Source: Smallanthus sonchifolius | Taxonomy: Eukaryota; Streptophyta; Magnoliopsida; Asterales; Asteraceae | Reading direction: 5' to 3' | Assembly (NCBI GenBank): GCA_023525975.1 | Contig: CM042021.1 | Coordinates: 110,033,501 to 110,097,500 of the forward strand | DNA: 64,000 nt | In this document: piece by piece, positions 63,337 to 64,000 of the stretch | Layout of the letters: each line of letters begins with the position of its first letter | How positions within the stretch are numbered: position 1 is the first letter of the stretch | Made by a program: the position numbers and the translations under genes | The notes under the pieces: generated by a model | Database searches by the model: none | What the model was told of the DNA's origin: nothing | Seen by the model: the letters and a program-made list of their open reading frames with translations, nothing else

Positions 63337-64000
63337 TGATGCTCTAAACGTAGTTATTAAATTATTGACTAAATTAACCTATTCTAAAAACTAAGTTATA
63401 CTCTAGACTCTCTAAAACTTAACTAAACTACTAACCGGCAAGTGAACCGATCGACTCTAGTATAGCTAAATAAGTCCGGAAATCGAACCCACGAAACTCT
63501 ATTTATTACGTAAATTAGACTCACTTAAACAGACTGACTGACACGACTAATTGTTTTTATATATTTTTTTTTGGGGGGGGGGTGTCTAAAATCCTAAGAG
63601 AAAAGCGATTAAAATACTATCAATTAACTAAATTACCTAAGACACGAAGGTGATTTTGGGTTTTACTTCATATGACGATGGCTAACTACCTAGACTGGAA
63701 TCCTGGGATACTTCGAGCTATACTTTTAACGGATGCAAGTTAATAAGGAACCGGGATCATAAATTTCTAACCTCTTGAGACACCGAACAGGACTCCCGAC
63801 CCTTTTCGGGAAGACACCTAAGGGACTCTGAAGGCTGCTGAAAACACCGGTTGATCTAGACTTCCTCTCGGTTATCTAAATGTTTATGTAAAGTACCCTA
63901 ATATGACCTACTCCCTCTCGGGTTGTAAACCTAGGATGACTTGGGTTCTTGATTCGACTCAATAGACAAATATTAGCAAGGCAACTACGACAGACTTCTC
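63337..64000 (-). repeat. 5' LTR of element A, cut by the window edge
   Basis: Begins TGATGCTCTAAACG at 63337 and follows the 3' LTR (55743 onward) base by base with about a dozen differences. The poly-G run at 63574-63582 is shorter and preceded by T8. Confidence 0.95.

Larger units (their letters stand above)
55743..64000 (-). mobile_element. Element A: young Athila-type non-autonomous retrotransposon
   Basis: 3' LTR 55743-57434, 5' LTR from 63337 past the window end, tRNA-Asp-type primer site 63313-63330, polypurine tract 57435-57450. Minus-strand gene order is gag, protease, ATHILA ORF-1-like. There is no RT, RNase H or integrase in the 5.9-kb interior. In the 660 or so comparable bases the LTRs differ at about a dozen positions plus homopolymer length, so insertion is fairly recent. 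It sits in pol fragment B (GTGAT at 55738-55742 as possible target duplication). Confidence 0.95.

Overview
This window looks like a piece of a large, repeat-filled flowering-plant (eudicot) nuclear genome. I see no host gene I can support. Almost every recognisable sequence belongs to nested LTR retrotransposons. Several noncoding styles (SIRE-like copia elements with a coiled-coil structural ORF, very long Ty3/gypsy LTRs beginning TGTCACACCC or TGTAACACC) remind me of Asteraceae genomes, but that is recollection and not proof. Element names below (1, A to O) are mine, for cross-reference only.

Layout, left to right. 1-4560: 3' part of an Athila-type gypsy element (element 1, + strand; protease, 3' noncoding region, 3' LTR). 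4561-9706: non-autonomous SIRE-like element G (+; decayed structural ORF, 3' LTR). 9707-13225: remnant of a minus-strand gypsy LTR (H), then decayed unassigned DNA. 13226-14012: LTR fragment L. 14013-24180: minus-strand gypsy element I, whose reverse transcriptase is split by a 4.1-kb solo LTR (K, 14403-18550, target duplication ATAAA) that itself carries a MITE-like insert. 24181-27124: pieces of copia elements around one LTR (M1). 27125-27400: gypsy LTR start O, cut by element J. 27401-35430: decayed gypsy element J (+; LTR, gag, pro, RT, RNase H, integrase). 35431-39493: truncated copia element M2 (-). 39494-40256 and about 45425-46476: gag and pol pieces of a Tat/Ogre-type gypsy element (+), separated by copia-like element E (-, 40257-45330), which contains the small complete non-autonomous element F (41656-43758, target duplication TCCTT). 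46477-53843: long-LTR gypsy element C (-). 53844-55742: gypsy pol fragment B (+). 55743 to the window end: young Athila-type element A (-) with three intact ORFs (gag, protease, ATHILA ORF-1-like) and no reverse transcriptase or integrase.

How it works together: the nesting gives relative ages (A in B; C in Tat; F in E; K in I; J in O). Only A has intact ORFs and similar LTRs. G, F and A each lack pol and would depend on enzymes supplied by other elements.

The most interesting pattern is not a gene. At least seven unrelated families here (element 1, A, C, E, F/G, J/O, H), both gypsy and copia, carry short perfect or near-perfect palindromes with a family-specific sequence but a common design (arms of 5-12 bp around a 1-5 nt centre), usually as clusters of 3-5. 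Where an LTR promoter can be read, the cluster lies a few tens of bases upstream of the TATA box. In the copia families the same motif recurs in the leader behind the primer-binding site. Arm differences between copies often compensate each other, which suggests selection on the palindrome itself.
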